A stretch of DNA of 64,000 bases. It comes from Flavobacteriaceae bacterium F08102. Its GTDB lineage: Bacteria > Bacteroidota > Bacteroidia > Flavobacteriales > Flavobacteriaceae. The notes beneath the pieces were generated by a model, which ran no database searches, was not told the origin of the DNA, and worked only from the letters and a program-made list of their open reading frames with translations. Both the position numbers and the translations under genes were made by a program. The stretch spans positions 310,001 to 374,000 of the forward strand of contig JALKAY010000003.1 of assembly GCA_023015935.1 (NCBI GenBank), written 5' to 3'. Shown piece after piece: positions 43,432 to 51,817 of this stretch. The first letter of the stretch is position 1, and every line of letters starts with the position of its first letter.

Positions 43432-43780
43432 TGGTCTAGGAAATACCTGTTAAATGGGTATTGATTACACCAAATGCTGCTTTTTAGTTGCGTAAAAGTT
43501 TGGCGGCGGTGAACATTTACTTCACTTCAATTTCAATCTTTGACATCAAAGCATTAAAAGGTACATACAAAATTTTAAGGTACGGCTTAACGAGGGTGTT
43601 TAGTAATTGTCTACGACAACTTTTGCGTTAGGGAGTTGATGATGTACACATAGAAAGTTCAAACTGTAGCGAAATTTCTTTGTATTTTAAATACAGTAAT
43701 GCAGGATTTAATAGCGTATAAAGTACCGCATAGCATTTTACGATGCTATACGGTTTTAAAAATTTAGAAAAATTAATGAT
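43432..43780. other. 349 bp intergenic region with a Fur-like palindrome and a hairpin
   Basis: Two structured elements occur. TGTATTT-T-AAATACA at 43681-43695 is a perfect 7-1-7 inverted repeat, the geometry of Fur-family operators. ACCGCATAGCAT / ATGCTATACGGT at 43725-43736 and 43743-43754 is an imperfect 12 bp stem with one mismatch and a 6-base loop, followed by a short T run; it could be a terminator or a small repeat. Both lie upstream of a decayed metal-type locus. Confidence 0.45.
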
Positions 43781-44247
43781 ATGAAGAATGTTATTTACTT
43801 TTTTTAACTGTAGTCCTAGGTGCATGTTCAAGTGATGAAGGAATTGCAAAAGATGAAGAGAAACCTACCATTACTATTAATTATACGAATGGATTTCCAA
43901 AAGCTTGTGCACAACTAGAACGAGGATAAACCTACATTTTTAAAGCTCAAATTACTGACAATCAATATTTAGCACCGTATAGTTTGGATATTCATCATAA
44001 TTTTGACCATCATACCCATGATGATCAAGACGTTGTTTGTACCTTAGATTCAAAGAAATCAGCGATAGATCCCTTTATTTTTATGTAAAATTATCAACTT
44101 GAAGGCGGATTAACTACCTTTGAAATTAATATTGAACTAAGCATTCCTGATGACATTGATACAGGCGATTACCATTGCTCGTACGCTCTAACTGATCAGA
44201 CAGGACGGCAGAGTAGAACGTCAATTGACATTAAAATTATTGAGTAA
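43781..44247 (+). pseudogene. Broken DUF4625-domain lipoprotein gene
   Basis: A lipoprotein-like start (MKNVIY, then LTVVLGACSSDEG after a one-base frameshift in a run of seven T at 43799-43805) leads into a sequence matching DUF4625. PTITINYTNGFPKAC is followed by IFKAQITDNQYLAPYSLDIH, HNFDHHTHDD and, at the end, GDYHCSYALTDQTG. Besides the frameshift there are in-frame TAA stops at 43927-43929 and 44086-44088. Everything else stays in frame, so the loss is fairly recent. DUF4625 lipoproteins are usually found beside Fur-family regulators and metal-uptake receptors, consistent with the neighbouring remnants. Confidence 0.8.
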
Positions 44248-44685
44248 ATGAAATGGAGGTATTCCATACTTTTTGTATTGTTCTTTACTGTTTCTGGATA
44301 GACCCAGGTTGAATTGTCTTGGGATGATTTGGCCGAAATATCATTTAGGGAAGAATATGATGAAACATTTGGATCGAAACTGCAATACCCCGTATTTTCT
44401 AAAAACATTAAGGGGCATGAAGGTAAGAAAGTGACTATAAAGGGGGACTTTTTAGATTTAGATCCCTTGGGAGAATTCTTTTTTCATTCTGAAAACCCAT
44501 TATATGCTTGTTTCTTTTGTGGAGATGCTGGAGTAGAATCAGTAGTGGAACTAGATTTAGAACAAATACCCGACATAGGCACCGATGATTTGATTCAAAT
44601 CACAGGGATATTAAAACTTAATACAGGTGAAATTTCTCAACTCTTATATACCTTGACAACGTGCTCAATTAAAAAAGTAGACTGA
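44248..44685 (+). pseudogene. Small secreted OB-like protein gene with an amber stop in its signal peptide
   Basis: The ATG at 44248 directly follows the stop of the DUF4625 remnant. The frame encodes a signal peptide (MKWRYSILFVLFFTVSG) that hits TAG at 44299-44301 (codon 18, where CAG Gln would be expected in SGQTQV). It then continues intact for 128 codons: VELSWDDLAEISFRE, VTIKGDFLDLDP, NPLYACFFCGDAGVESVVEL, GTDDLIQITGILKLN. The pattern is that of small secreted OB-fold-like flavobacterial proteins encoded near Fur genes. Internal starts would give a protein without a signal peptide. Probably inactive; the single stop could also be a sequencing error. Confidence 0.7.
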
Positions 44686-44751
44686 TCCAAAGCGTTGCCT
44701 TTGGTGAAGCAGGGTAGGAGTACCGTGCTATTACCCTTATCATGCGTAAAA

Positions 44752-44985
44752 TCAAGCGCAATCTTTACACGTACCAGTGAGCGCACAAGTAACATTATCA
44801 ACTTGATACGTATCCGCTAAGGAGAAGAGTACGGGTATAGGTAAACATTCAATCGTTTTACATTGCGTGCATCTAAAATGAAAATGATGCAAAGGCTTTT
44901 GAGCGCTATCGCAGGTAATATACAAGGCAAGAATTAGTTATCCTCAGGAGTATGACACAGTCTAGATGAGATTGATGTCTATTTA
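44752..44985 (-). pseudogene. Remnant of a Fur-family metalloregulator
   Basis: On the minus strand the frame ending at TGA 44754-44752 reads ALYITCDSAQKPLHHFHFRC, then TQCKTIECLP and, at the end, LTGTCKDC. This is the C-terminal metal-binding domain of Fur/Zur/PerR proteins, with the His-rich HHFHF, CTQC and GTCKDC cysteine pairs. Upstream, in the same frame, a weak DINLI..TVSYS..G..LI resembles the end of the winged helix but has TAG, TGA and TAA stops. The N-terminal DNA-binding half is missing before the next gene. Clearly non-functional. Convergent with the two broken lipoprotein genes, which suggests a lost zinc or iron regulation locus. Confidence 0.75.
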
Positions 44986-45020
44986 CTGGTGTTGCCGACA
45001 TAAAAAAGATGAAAAATAAG

Positions 45021-46469
45021 CTAGGATAACGGTATTTTTAAAATTACCTCCGTACCCATAGCTTGATCGTTTTCTATTAAATCAATAAAACTAATTGTAT
45101 AGTCATGCTCATAATCCTTTGAAAAATTAATTAGTCTTTCTTGGGTTAGTTTAATGCCAATAGAGTCTTTTTTATGCAGTTTTTTACGTTTTATTGCAGT
45201 TGAAGCATTTCTACCAATCCCGTTGTCTTTAATGCGTAAGGTAATAAAATGAGGCTCCTTTTGTTGAACGGAGAGATGCAGTTTTTTTTCTCCTTTTTTT
45301 GAAGAGAGTCCGTGCCATATTGCATTTTCAATAAATGGTTGTAAAATAAGCGCTGGAATTTTTATCGTGTCCATATTTAAATTGTCATCAATATGTAAGG
45401 TAAATTTTATTTCGTTGTTAAAACGTATATTTTCAATATTGATATACAATTCCATCGTTTCTATCTCATCTGCAAGACTAATTTCTTTTTCGCGCGTAGA
45501 GGTCAAGATCTTTCGGATTAGTTTTGAAAACTTGTTGAGGTAGTAAACCGCTTGTTGCTTTTCGTTACTGATGATATATAGTTTTATCGCATTTAAGGAG
45601 TTAAAAATGAAATGTGGATTCATTTGGCTCCTTAGAGAAGTTATTTTCAATTCAGCCAATTCTTTATCAGCCGTTTCTTTTTGGTTAATTAGCTTCTGGT
45701 TTTTCGATTTTTCTCGTAACAAAGCCAAGTCTTGTTGTAGCTGATTTTGCACCTTTTCACGTAAGTGTTCATTTTCTTTTAATTGATTGATGAGCTGGTG
45801 TTGCGACTTGTTTTTATCCTCTAAAATTATTTTTTGTTTTTGTCCCAACGCCAATGAAAACAATATATTTTCAATAATTACACCTATAGCAAAAATCACG
45901 GTAACTTGTTTAAAATCTGACGAGGAAAAAAATGCATACTCGGCAGCAATTAAATAAACCGATGAACCAATAAGAATGTAATATTTGAGTGAACTCTTTA
46001 AGGTATAAAGTACATACAAACTTCCTATGGCAAGTACGGCAATAGTTGGAGAAAAGAAATAAGAAAACGTTAGTCCAATGATATAATAGTTTTTAGATAT
46101 TCCCGCATACAATAGTAATAACGCCAAGACTACTAAATAAATGGCAATGCTAATGTTTAATAATTTATTCCATTTGGGCTTATAAATGTGTAGCTCTACT
46201 AAGGTTTTTGCAAACATCAAATACAAGGTGTTATACAACCATTCTCTTGGGATAATTACGAGTTGAAAGAACGGATCGTTTTTTTGCGTAGCATCCGCAA
46301 AGATTGAGTTTGTTGTTTCAGGATAATTAGCCGTGAATATTAGAAAAATAAATAAACTATAATAGAGGTAGACCTTATCTTTATGTTGAAAATACAACAG
46401 GAAATGGTAAACCGAAAGTGTAATTAAAAAACCAGCAAATAAAAGCGTAAACTCTGTAAATGGAATCAT
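45021..46469 (-). CDS. LytS/YehU-type membrane sensor histidine kinase
   Basis: This 482-residue kinase has about seven transmembrane helices in residues 5-210, a coiled-coil linker (about 212-275) and a His_kinase domain with His286 in QMNPHFIFNSLNAIK. A degenerate HATPase follows (N-box PFIENAIWHGL, G-box KDNGIGRNAS, and GIKLTQERL). The type lacks a classical dimerisation HisKA domain and signals to LytTR regulators, one of which is encoded 147 bp upstream on the same strand. No periplasmic sensor domain is evident, so the signal is likely sensed in or at the membrane. Confidence 0.9.
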   Translation of the reverse strand: MIPFTEFTLLFAGFLITLSVYHFLLYFQHKDKVYLYYSLFIFLIFTANYPETTNSIFADATQKNDPFFQLVIIPREWLYNTLYLMFAKTLVELHIYKPKWNKLLNISIAIYLVVLALLLLYAGISKNYYIIGLTFSYFFSPTIAVLAIGSLYVLYTLKSSLKYYILIGSSVYLIAAEYAFFSSSDFKQVTVIFAIGVIIENILFSLALGQKQKIILEDKNKSQHQLINQLKENEHLREKVQNQLQQDLALLREKSKNQKLINQKETADKELAELKITSLRSQMNPHFIFNSLNAIKLYIISNEKQQAVYYLNKFSKLIRKILTSTREKEISLADEIETMELYINIENIRFNNEIKFTLHIDDNLNMDTIKIPALILQPFIENAIWHGLSSKKGEKKLHLSVQQKEPHFITLRIKDNGIGRNASTAIKRKKLHKKDSIGIKLTQERLINFSKDYEHDYTISFIDLIENDQAMGTEVILKIPLS

Positions 46470-46616
46470 CTTAATAGTTGCTTAGAAAAGTGATTTTTTT
46501 ACCCCTAGTCTGCTTTAGGTTATCAGGAAAATCTTGAATTAATAGGGCATAGCGAAAGCCGTTAGCGTTTAAAAAATACCGTGAATATACTGCTGCTAAT
46601 TTTAAGGACATTGTTT

Positions 46617-47360
46617 TTATTGTTGCATGATTTGAAGTAACTTTTCTTTTTTAGAGCGCGATACAGGTATGGACGTTCCGTTTTCAATCACCACATATTG
46701 ACCGTCACTTTTTACAAATTCTTTCACGAAATTGGTATTGACCAAATAAGAATTATGTAATCTAAAAAAGGAAGGGTGATTAATCATGGCTTCTACTTCT
46801 TTAATTTTTTTTGAAATAAATTTTTTGGAATTATCTGCAAAATAAATTTCACAATAATTCCCGTCTGCTTTACAGTAATAAATTTCATTAGGGTGGACAA
46901 ATATAGTTTTACCTGCTAACGGAAGCATAATTTTAGCTGGACTTGAGGTTGTCATAAAACTTTTAAATGCCGACTTCAAGTCATCACCTAACATGTTTTT
47001 TTCTTTATTGATTTTTATTTTGGCAACCGACTTTATCAAATCATCAGAATCAATGGGTTTTAATAAATAATCGATAGCACTTTCTTTAAATGCCTTAATG
47101 GCATAATTATCAAATGCCGTTGTAATAATCAGATCAAAATTTCTAAATGTTAAGTTTTGTAGTAACTGAAAACCATCCATCTCTGGCATTTCAATATCTA
47201 GAAATACACAATCAGGTTTTATATAATTGATGGCCGAGATCGCCTCAAAAGGATCTGTAAAACTATCACATATTTTAATGTCTTGGCAAAAATTTTCAAT
47301 TTCCCATTGCAAACTTTTGATGGCACTTAATTCATCATCAACAAGTATAACTTTTATCAT
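46617..47360 (-). CDS. LytTR-family response regulator
   Basis: This 247-residue regulator has an N-terminal receiver domain (1-120) with DDE at 8-10, phosphoacceptor Asp55 in VFLDIEMP and Lys in YLLKPID. The C-terminal LytTR DNA-binding domain (about 145-245) has the typical EIYYCKADGNYCEIYFADN and FFRLHNSYLVN segments and ends SRSKKEKLLQIM. It is the cognate partner of the LytS-type kinase encoded just downstream. Target genes are not known. Confidence 0.92.
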   Translation of the reverse strand: MIKVILVDDELSAIKSLQWEIENFCQDIKICDSFTDPFEAISAINYIKPDCVFLDIEMPEMDGFQLLQNLTFRNFDLIITTAFDNYAIKAFKESAIDYLLKPIDSDDLIKSVAKIKINKEKNMLGDDLKSAFKSFMTTSSPAKIMLPLAGKTIFVHPNEIYYCKADGNYCEIYFADNSKKFISKKIKEVEAMINHPSFFRLHNSYLVNTNFVKEFVKSDGQYVVIENGTSIPVSRSKKEKLLQIMQQ

Positions 47361-47921
47361 GTGGTTCCGATTTAGGTATAAATATAATTGAATCTTAGGG
47401 GAATTTAAATTTTAATTACATCTGTGGTGTGTTCTATAGAATGAGTTGTACGAAATTCTGTATCAATGGTGAATTTACTTTAAAAGCACATTACAAACTC
47501 AATTTACAAAATTTTATACCAATGATACAACCTTTCGTACTAGCGATATAATTCTATACGTATACCAAGACGTTGTCCGCTATATTTGATGTGATTAATA
47601 ATGTCGTCGAAGTGAGGAGCACATGACCTCATAACTAGAATTATTTGTTGGATTACCCTAAGTTGATAAACATTTTTTATTCGAGATGCTAAGACTCAAC
47701 AAACTAAAGCAATTAGTTTTTAGATAGGGTAAGATAAATAAATTAGAATTAGTAAAACACAAATTTAAAATGACATTTGAAGGTGAAGAGGGAGGTAAGT
47801 TAGGACGTGAAAATTCCCTCATTTAAAAAAAAAGGTGTCGATGTAGTTCTGCCGATTGTCCTGTTCATGAATTCAGGCAGATTGAATTAGTAGCTAAGGA
47901 CCGAATAGTAAACCAAAAAAT
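47361..47921. other. 561 bp intergenic region
   Basis: No convincing gene. A short open frame starting MTFEGEEGGK near 47770 stops after about 19 codons and may be a decayed gene start. No terminator or operator stands out. The region belongs to the eroding part of the window. Confidence 0.3.
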
Positions 47922-48737
47922 ATGAAAATGATTAAAAGAACAAAAAAGATGAAATGGTTGGTACTTTGTTTAAGTATGACTTTTCTCATTTCATGTACAA
48001 CCGAGAGTACCGAAGATGACATTATTGATCCCAAAGATGATGGAAATACAGAAGTTTTAGATTTTAATGCCAAAGGGGATTGTAAACCGGTAAAAATGAT
48101 CCTTACCAATGGGAGTATTAGAAATTCTTATACCATTACATACAATGCAGAAGGAAAAATAACCCAAGCTATTGGCGATGCAGGAAAATACACTTTTACT
48201 TATTCTAATGACACGTATTTTTATAGTAATTATAATGCTCAAGGTAAGTTAACCCTGACAAAAGAGGTACAGTTAAACAACAACGGTGACCCAATATCAT
48301 TCGTGGAAAGTCAATATGCTGATAATGGCGAAGTCTATAGAGTACAGGTAGGCACCTATACGTATGTTAATAATAAATTAGATGAATTAAAAATATCGGA
48401 AGATGGTTATCAAATACGATTGTATCGATTTTTTTGGGAAAATGGAAACATAACTGAAGTAGAGGATAATGGTTTTATAGAAAGAAAATATGAATATTAT
48501 GGCAACTATGATAGACCAACGGACTATTTAAATGTAGTTGATTTAATGGGATATTTACAAACTGGAGTATATTTCCTATATGGTAATGCGAACCTCATGA
48601 AACATTCAGAAGTCGATACCATTATTTCAGATTTTACGTATAGGTTTAATGATCACGGTAAATTAATTTCACAGAAGATAATTAGAAATGATATGTTTGA
48701 TCCAATTTATTTTACACCAACGTATGAATGTCAATAA
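47922..48737 (+). CDS. Secreted lipoprotein with YD/Rhs-like strand repeats
   Basis: This 271-residue protein has a lipoprotein signal peptide ending LISC (Cys26 if the start is ATG 47922; ATG 47949 is also possible), followed by an acidic Asp/Thr-rich linker. The body is beta-rich, with repeated patterns of the type Y-x-Y-N-x-x-G-K-x (TITYNAEGKITQA, FYSNYNAQGKLTLT, TYRFNDHGKLISQ). These resemble bacteroidetal DUF4595/YD-type lipoproteins of unknown function. It likely sits in the outer membrane facing outward. Intact despite its eroded surroundings. A cruciform repeat follows its stop. Confidence 0.7.
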   Translation: MKMIKRTKKMKWLVLCLSMTFLISCTTESTEDDIIDPKDDGNTEVLDFNAKGDCKPVKMILTNGSIRNSYTITYNAEGKITQAIGDAGKYTFTYSNDTYFYSNYNAQGKLTLTKEVQLNNNGDPISFVESQYADNGEVYRVQVGTYTYVNNKLDELKISEDGYQIRLYRFFWENGNITEVEDNGFIERKYEYYGNYDRPTDYLNVVDLMGYLQTGVYFLYGNANLMKHSEVDTIISDFTYRFNDHGKLISQKIIRNDMFDPIYFTPTYECQ

Positions 48738-48742
48738 TAAAC

Positions 48743-48775
48743 AAACCTGACAGGTTTTTAAAACCTGTCAGGTTT
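48743..48775. repeat. 33 bp perfect cruciform palindrome
   Basis: Two 16-base arms around a single T are exact reverse complements. Each arm contains a smaller palindrome, AACCTG-A-CAGGTT. It begins 5 bases after the lipoprotein stop. Elements with this core are, to my knowledge, common intergenic repeats in flavobacterial genomes and may act as bidirectional terminators or mobile palindromes. It occurs once in this window. Confidence 0.75.
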
Positions 48776-49072
48776 GCAAAGTTAGCTGCCTTTCACGACA
48801 AAACCCGTCGGTGAGATAAGACCTTGAATTTTATTTCCTTCACGCCTAACAAGCTTATCGTTTCACGTTGAAATTAACACATTTTACTTCTAGCTTTAAC
48901 CCAAATTACTCCCTGTTTCTCTTCGTGATGCTGCAGTAGTGTATTGTCCAAAAGCACTAATTAATCATCAGCAATCAATACTCAAATTATGAAAAAGTGA
49001 TGCTATTTTAGTTCTTATGAATCAATTTACTTTAGTTTTGTGTTACACATTGATCCATATAAACCTTTCTAT
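48776..49072. other. Intergenic region upstream of a dead regulator, with a surviving -7 element
   Basis: Nothing coding is visible. TAGTTTTG at 49033-49040 matches TAnnTTTG and lies about 33 bases before the ATG at 49073 of the broken propeller gene, so its promoter appears intact. Confidence 0.35.
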
Positions 49073-49822
49073 ATGCGCCTTTTATGTTTTGTTTTATTTA
49101 GTTTTTTTATTCAGTTATCAACGGCTCAAATAAATAAACGAATCTCATTCAGATCTCTTTCGGTCGAAGAAGGTTTGTCGCAAAATAGTGTGATTAGTAT
49201 AGCCCAAGATAGTATAGGGTATTTGTGGTTTGCTACACAAGACGGACTTAATCGCTATGATGGTAAAACATTTTAATATTATAACAAACAGTTTACTGAT
49301 ATTACAAGACCTAGCTACAGTAAATTAGGGAAAATATATGTGGATAGAAACGGTGATATTTGGATAATTACCATCGCTGGCGTACTGGAAAAATATACCA
49401 AAGAAACCGATTCTTTTACCGCAATACCGCGGTTTAAAAATGTCAGTGCAATCTATCAAGATAAAAAACAGAACTACTTTATTGGCACCTATGGCAATGG
49501 GCTATATAAAATAACTGGTAGTGACACTATTCAACTATTAAACCAAGAGGATATCACTAAGGATATTTATACTATATACGAATTAAATAGTAAACTATAT
49601 GCATCAGCAACCAACTCGATTATTGAAATTGATGCATCAACCTATTCAAATAAATTTGAGAATAGCGCGGTGCATTACAGTATTTCGGTTCAAGACAAAA
49701 ACAACAAAACTTGGGTTGGCACCTATGGCGCTGGACTCTACAGGTTTTCACTGGTAGATGAAAAAAAGTCCGTTCAAGTAAAGAATGATCTTTTTCATTT
49801 TTTTTCACAAGCAAAGGTGTAA
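49073..49822 (+). pseudogene. Broken two-component-regulator-propeller gene (N-terminal part)
   Basis: The frame starts with a signal peptide (MRLLCFVLFSFFIQLSTAQ) and then propeller repeats of the Reg_prop type: LSVEEGLSQNSVISIAQDSIGYLWFATQDGLNRYDG, with later units ending TYGNGLYKI and TYGAGLYRF. An in-frame TAA at 49274-49276 interrupts it after the first blade, and a second TAA at 49820-49822 ends it. Full proteins of this class have 14 blades, a Y_Y_Y domain and a kinase or LuxR output, so most of the gene is missing. Only fragments of the sensor remain. Confidence 0.8.
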
Positions 49823-50218
49823 AAGACATGTACGCTTAAATACCATTTGACCAATTTATCTGGAGAAAAAATATTTTTAAGACATAAGATTTTGTTGCAT
49901 AAACTCGAAGATCAATTATTTGCGGTAAACTATTTTTTTAAAATTACCGTGAAAGAGAATATTGAGCGTAATTTTGGTGTCGTTTAAGACCGTAATGTCG
50001 CTCCTAATATCAGAGAAACCATAAAAGTCATTTCTCCAAGGGAAAGAGAAGTGCTATCTCTTGTAGCTGACGGATTTTCCTCGAAACAAATTGCGAATCA
50101 ACTTTTTATCAGTAATCATACCGCCATATCACATCGAAAGAATGTAATTGAAAAATTTAAGGTTAAGAATATGGCCCAACTTATAAAAAGGGCATCGTTC
50201 ATGGTGGAGTTGTGGTGA
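49823..50218 (+). pseudogene. Remnant of a LuxR-type helix-turn-helix regulator
   Basis: In the same frame as the propeller remnant, the sequence YHLTNLSGEKIFLRHKILLH runs to a TAA at 49985-49987. It then continues into a complete LuxR DNA-binding domain: ISPREREVLSLVADGFSSKQ, then IANQLFISNHTAISHRKNV and IEKFKVKNMAQLI, ending at TGA 50216-50218. No start codon or N-terminal part is preserved. The upstream segment resembles flavobacterial LuxR regulators rather than a Y_Y_Y domain, so this was probably a separate gene joined to the propeller remnant by deletion. Confidence 0.75.
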
Positions 50219-50275
50219 ATGGCATATTCTCTAGAACAACAAAATCATACTTTCTATCTACATAATCACTTAGGA

Positions 50276-51655
50276 TTAAATTCCTAATTCATTAAAAAGG
50301 TCAATAAGTTTTGGGTCAGAAGGTCTTGGAGCGTTTGAAGAAACGATGTTACCTTGAGGGTCGATTAATATAAAACGAGGAATTCCTTTAATTAAATAAC
50401 TTTCAACAAACTTAGACTTCCAAGATTTATCAGCTATCAGTTGGATACCGGACAGTTTTTCTTTTTTAACCATGGTTTTCCATTTATGATAGTCTTTTTC
50501 AGCATCAACGGAAATACTTACAAATTCTATATTTTTGTCATGGTACGTTTTTTCTACTTTCTTTAAAAAAGGTATCTCAGCTTTACAAGGCGCACACCAT
50601 GTAGCCCAAACATCTATATAAACATATTTCCCTTTTAAATCATCCAAAGATGTTGTTTCTCCGTTATAGTTTTCGTAACCAGAAAACTTAGGAGAAGGTT
50701 GACCTTTCGAAACTAACTTTAATATATCATAATGTTCTTTAATCTTTGCTTTATGCATGTTATTTGTTGAAGTAGCATTAAAAGCAGTGTAAAAAGCTTC
50801 TAGATCATCGGTAAAGGCAATATTGCTTTTAACTTTAGAAAACAAGAGACTATTTTTTACATCTTCATTTTTAATATTGCTTATACTTTTAATGATAGCA
50901 AGCCCGTAATCGATAGAGTCGTTAGTTGCGTATTTGTCAGCTAACTTCATGGTTATGGAGGAAACTAAATTCTTGTAAGCGGAAGAAAACATATAATCAT
51001 CGGCATTTTCTACAGATAGGTTGTCAAGTTCAGACAGGAAACCTTTAGAAACGCGAAAATCATCTTTTTGGGTATAATAAGCATGATAGTTTTGATACTT
51101 GGTGAGACTTACTAAATATTCGTATGCTAGATTTCTTTTTTCTTTTTTTAAGAAAAGTGTATCAATCGATTCGTACTCATTGAGTAAGTTAAGATTTGCA
51201 GTTTTTATTTCAGCCATTTTAGCTTTATAAGCATCTTCGTATAATGTATATACAGTACTTGGTTGACCGAATAACTCAGTGAGCTTTTTTTCTTTTGCCA
51301 ATTGATACCTACTCGCATCAGCACCTACCCCAGAAAGCTCTAGAGAATTTTCATAATCATTAACATCATAAGTGATATGAATGTGATAACCCGTATCTAA
51401 ATATAGCTTTGTAGAATTTTCACCATCAAATAACACGTACTTACCTGGCTTGGTATTCAAGGTGTCAAGAAAATTACCATTGGTTGTTAAATTGACGGTG
51501 TCAATGGTATTCTGATTACTCATATTGCGAAGTACGAGGGATTTTAATTCTTTATTGATGATTTTTCCGGACAATATTGTGTAGTCTACTTTAGTTTCTT
51601 TTTTACAGGAAATAATTGTAAGGGCTACAATAGATAAATAAATAATTTTTTTCAT
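50276..51655 (-). CDS. TlpA-like thioredoxin-fold lipoprotein
   Basis: This 459-residue protein has a lipoprotein signal peptide (Cys17 in TIISCKKE). An N-terminal beta-rich DUF4369-like region and a helical middle part are followed by a C-terminal TlpA/AhpC thioredoxin domain (about 320-459), with the redox motif WCAPC in VWATWCAPCKAEIPFL and the cis-Pro in IKGIPRFILI. It is probably anchored at the periplasmic or outer membrane and reduces or isomerises disulfides. It is the last gene of the first SusCD operon, separated from SusD by 162 bp that hold a strong hairpin. TlpA lipoproteins often accompany SusCD pairs without polysaccharide enzymes. Confidence 0.88.
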   Translation of the reverse strand: MKKIIYLSIVALTIISCKKETKVDYTILSGKIINKELKSLVLRNMSNQNTIDTVNLTTNGNFLDTLNTKPGKYVLFDGENSTKLYLDTGYHIHITYDVNDYENSLELSGVGADASRYQLAKEKKLTELFGQPSTVYTLYEDAYKAKMAEIKTANLNLLNEYESIDTLFLKKEKRNLAYEYLVSLTKYQNYHAYYTQKDDFRVSKGFLSELDNLSVENADDYMFSSAYKNLVSSITMKLADKYATNDSIDYGLAIIKSISNIKNEDVKNSLLFSKVKSNIAFTDDLEAFYTAFNATSTNNMHKAKIKEHYDILKLVSKGQPSPKFSGYENYNGETTSLDDLKGKYVYIDVWATWCAPCKAEIPFLKKVEKTYHDKNIEFVSISVDAEKDYHKWKTMVKKEKLSGIQLIADKSWKSKFVESYLIKGIPRFILIDPQGNIVSSNAPRPSDPKLIDLFNELGI

Positions 51656-51743
51656 AGGATTTTTTAATTGTCTGATGTTTTGTACATCATGTCTTAAAAC
51701 AATATTTATTATTGACTTAGATAGTTAAATTAGAATAAAAAGA

Positions 51744-51785
51744 AAGTTTAGTAAAAGAAAGTTTTAACTTCCTTTTACTAAACTT
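51744..51785 (-). terminator. Long hairpin between SusD and TlpA genes (attenuator or terminator)
   Basis: Arms of 14 perfect base pairs (51744-51757 with 51772-51785), then one A-C mismatch and a 5 bp inner stem, give an almost continuous 20 bp stem with a tiny loop. In the direction of transcription it is followed by a T-rich stretch. It may reduce read-through from the abundant SusCD message into tlpA or protect its 3' end. Confidence 0.7.
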
Positions 51786-51817
51786 AGAAGAGTATACCTT
51801 ATAACTAAATGTTTTAG

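Noticed and set aside
43781-50218. Many in-frame stop codons in otherwise intact frames, which could suggest stop-codon recoding
   Set aside because: All three stop codons occur (TAA, TAG, TGA) together with a frameshift and truncations, while all intact genes in the window end normally. Ordinary gene decay explains this better.
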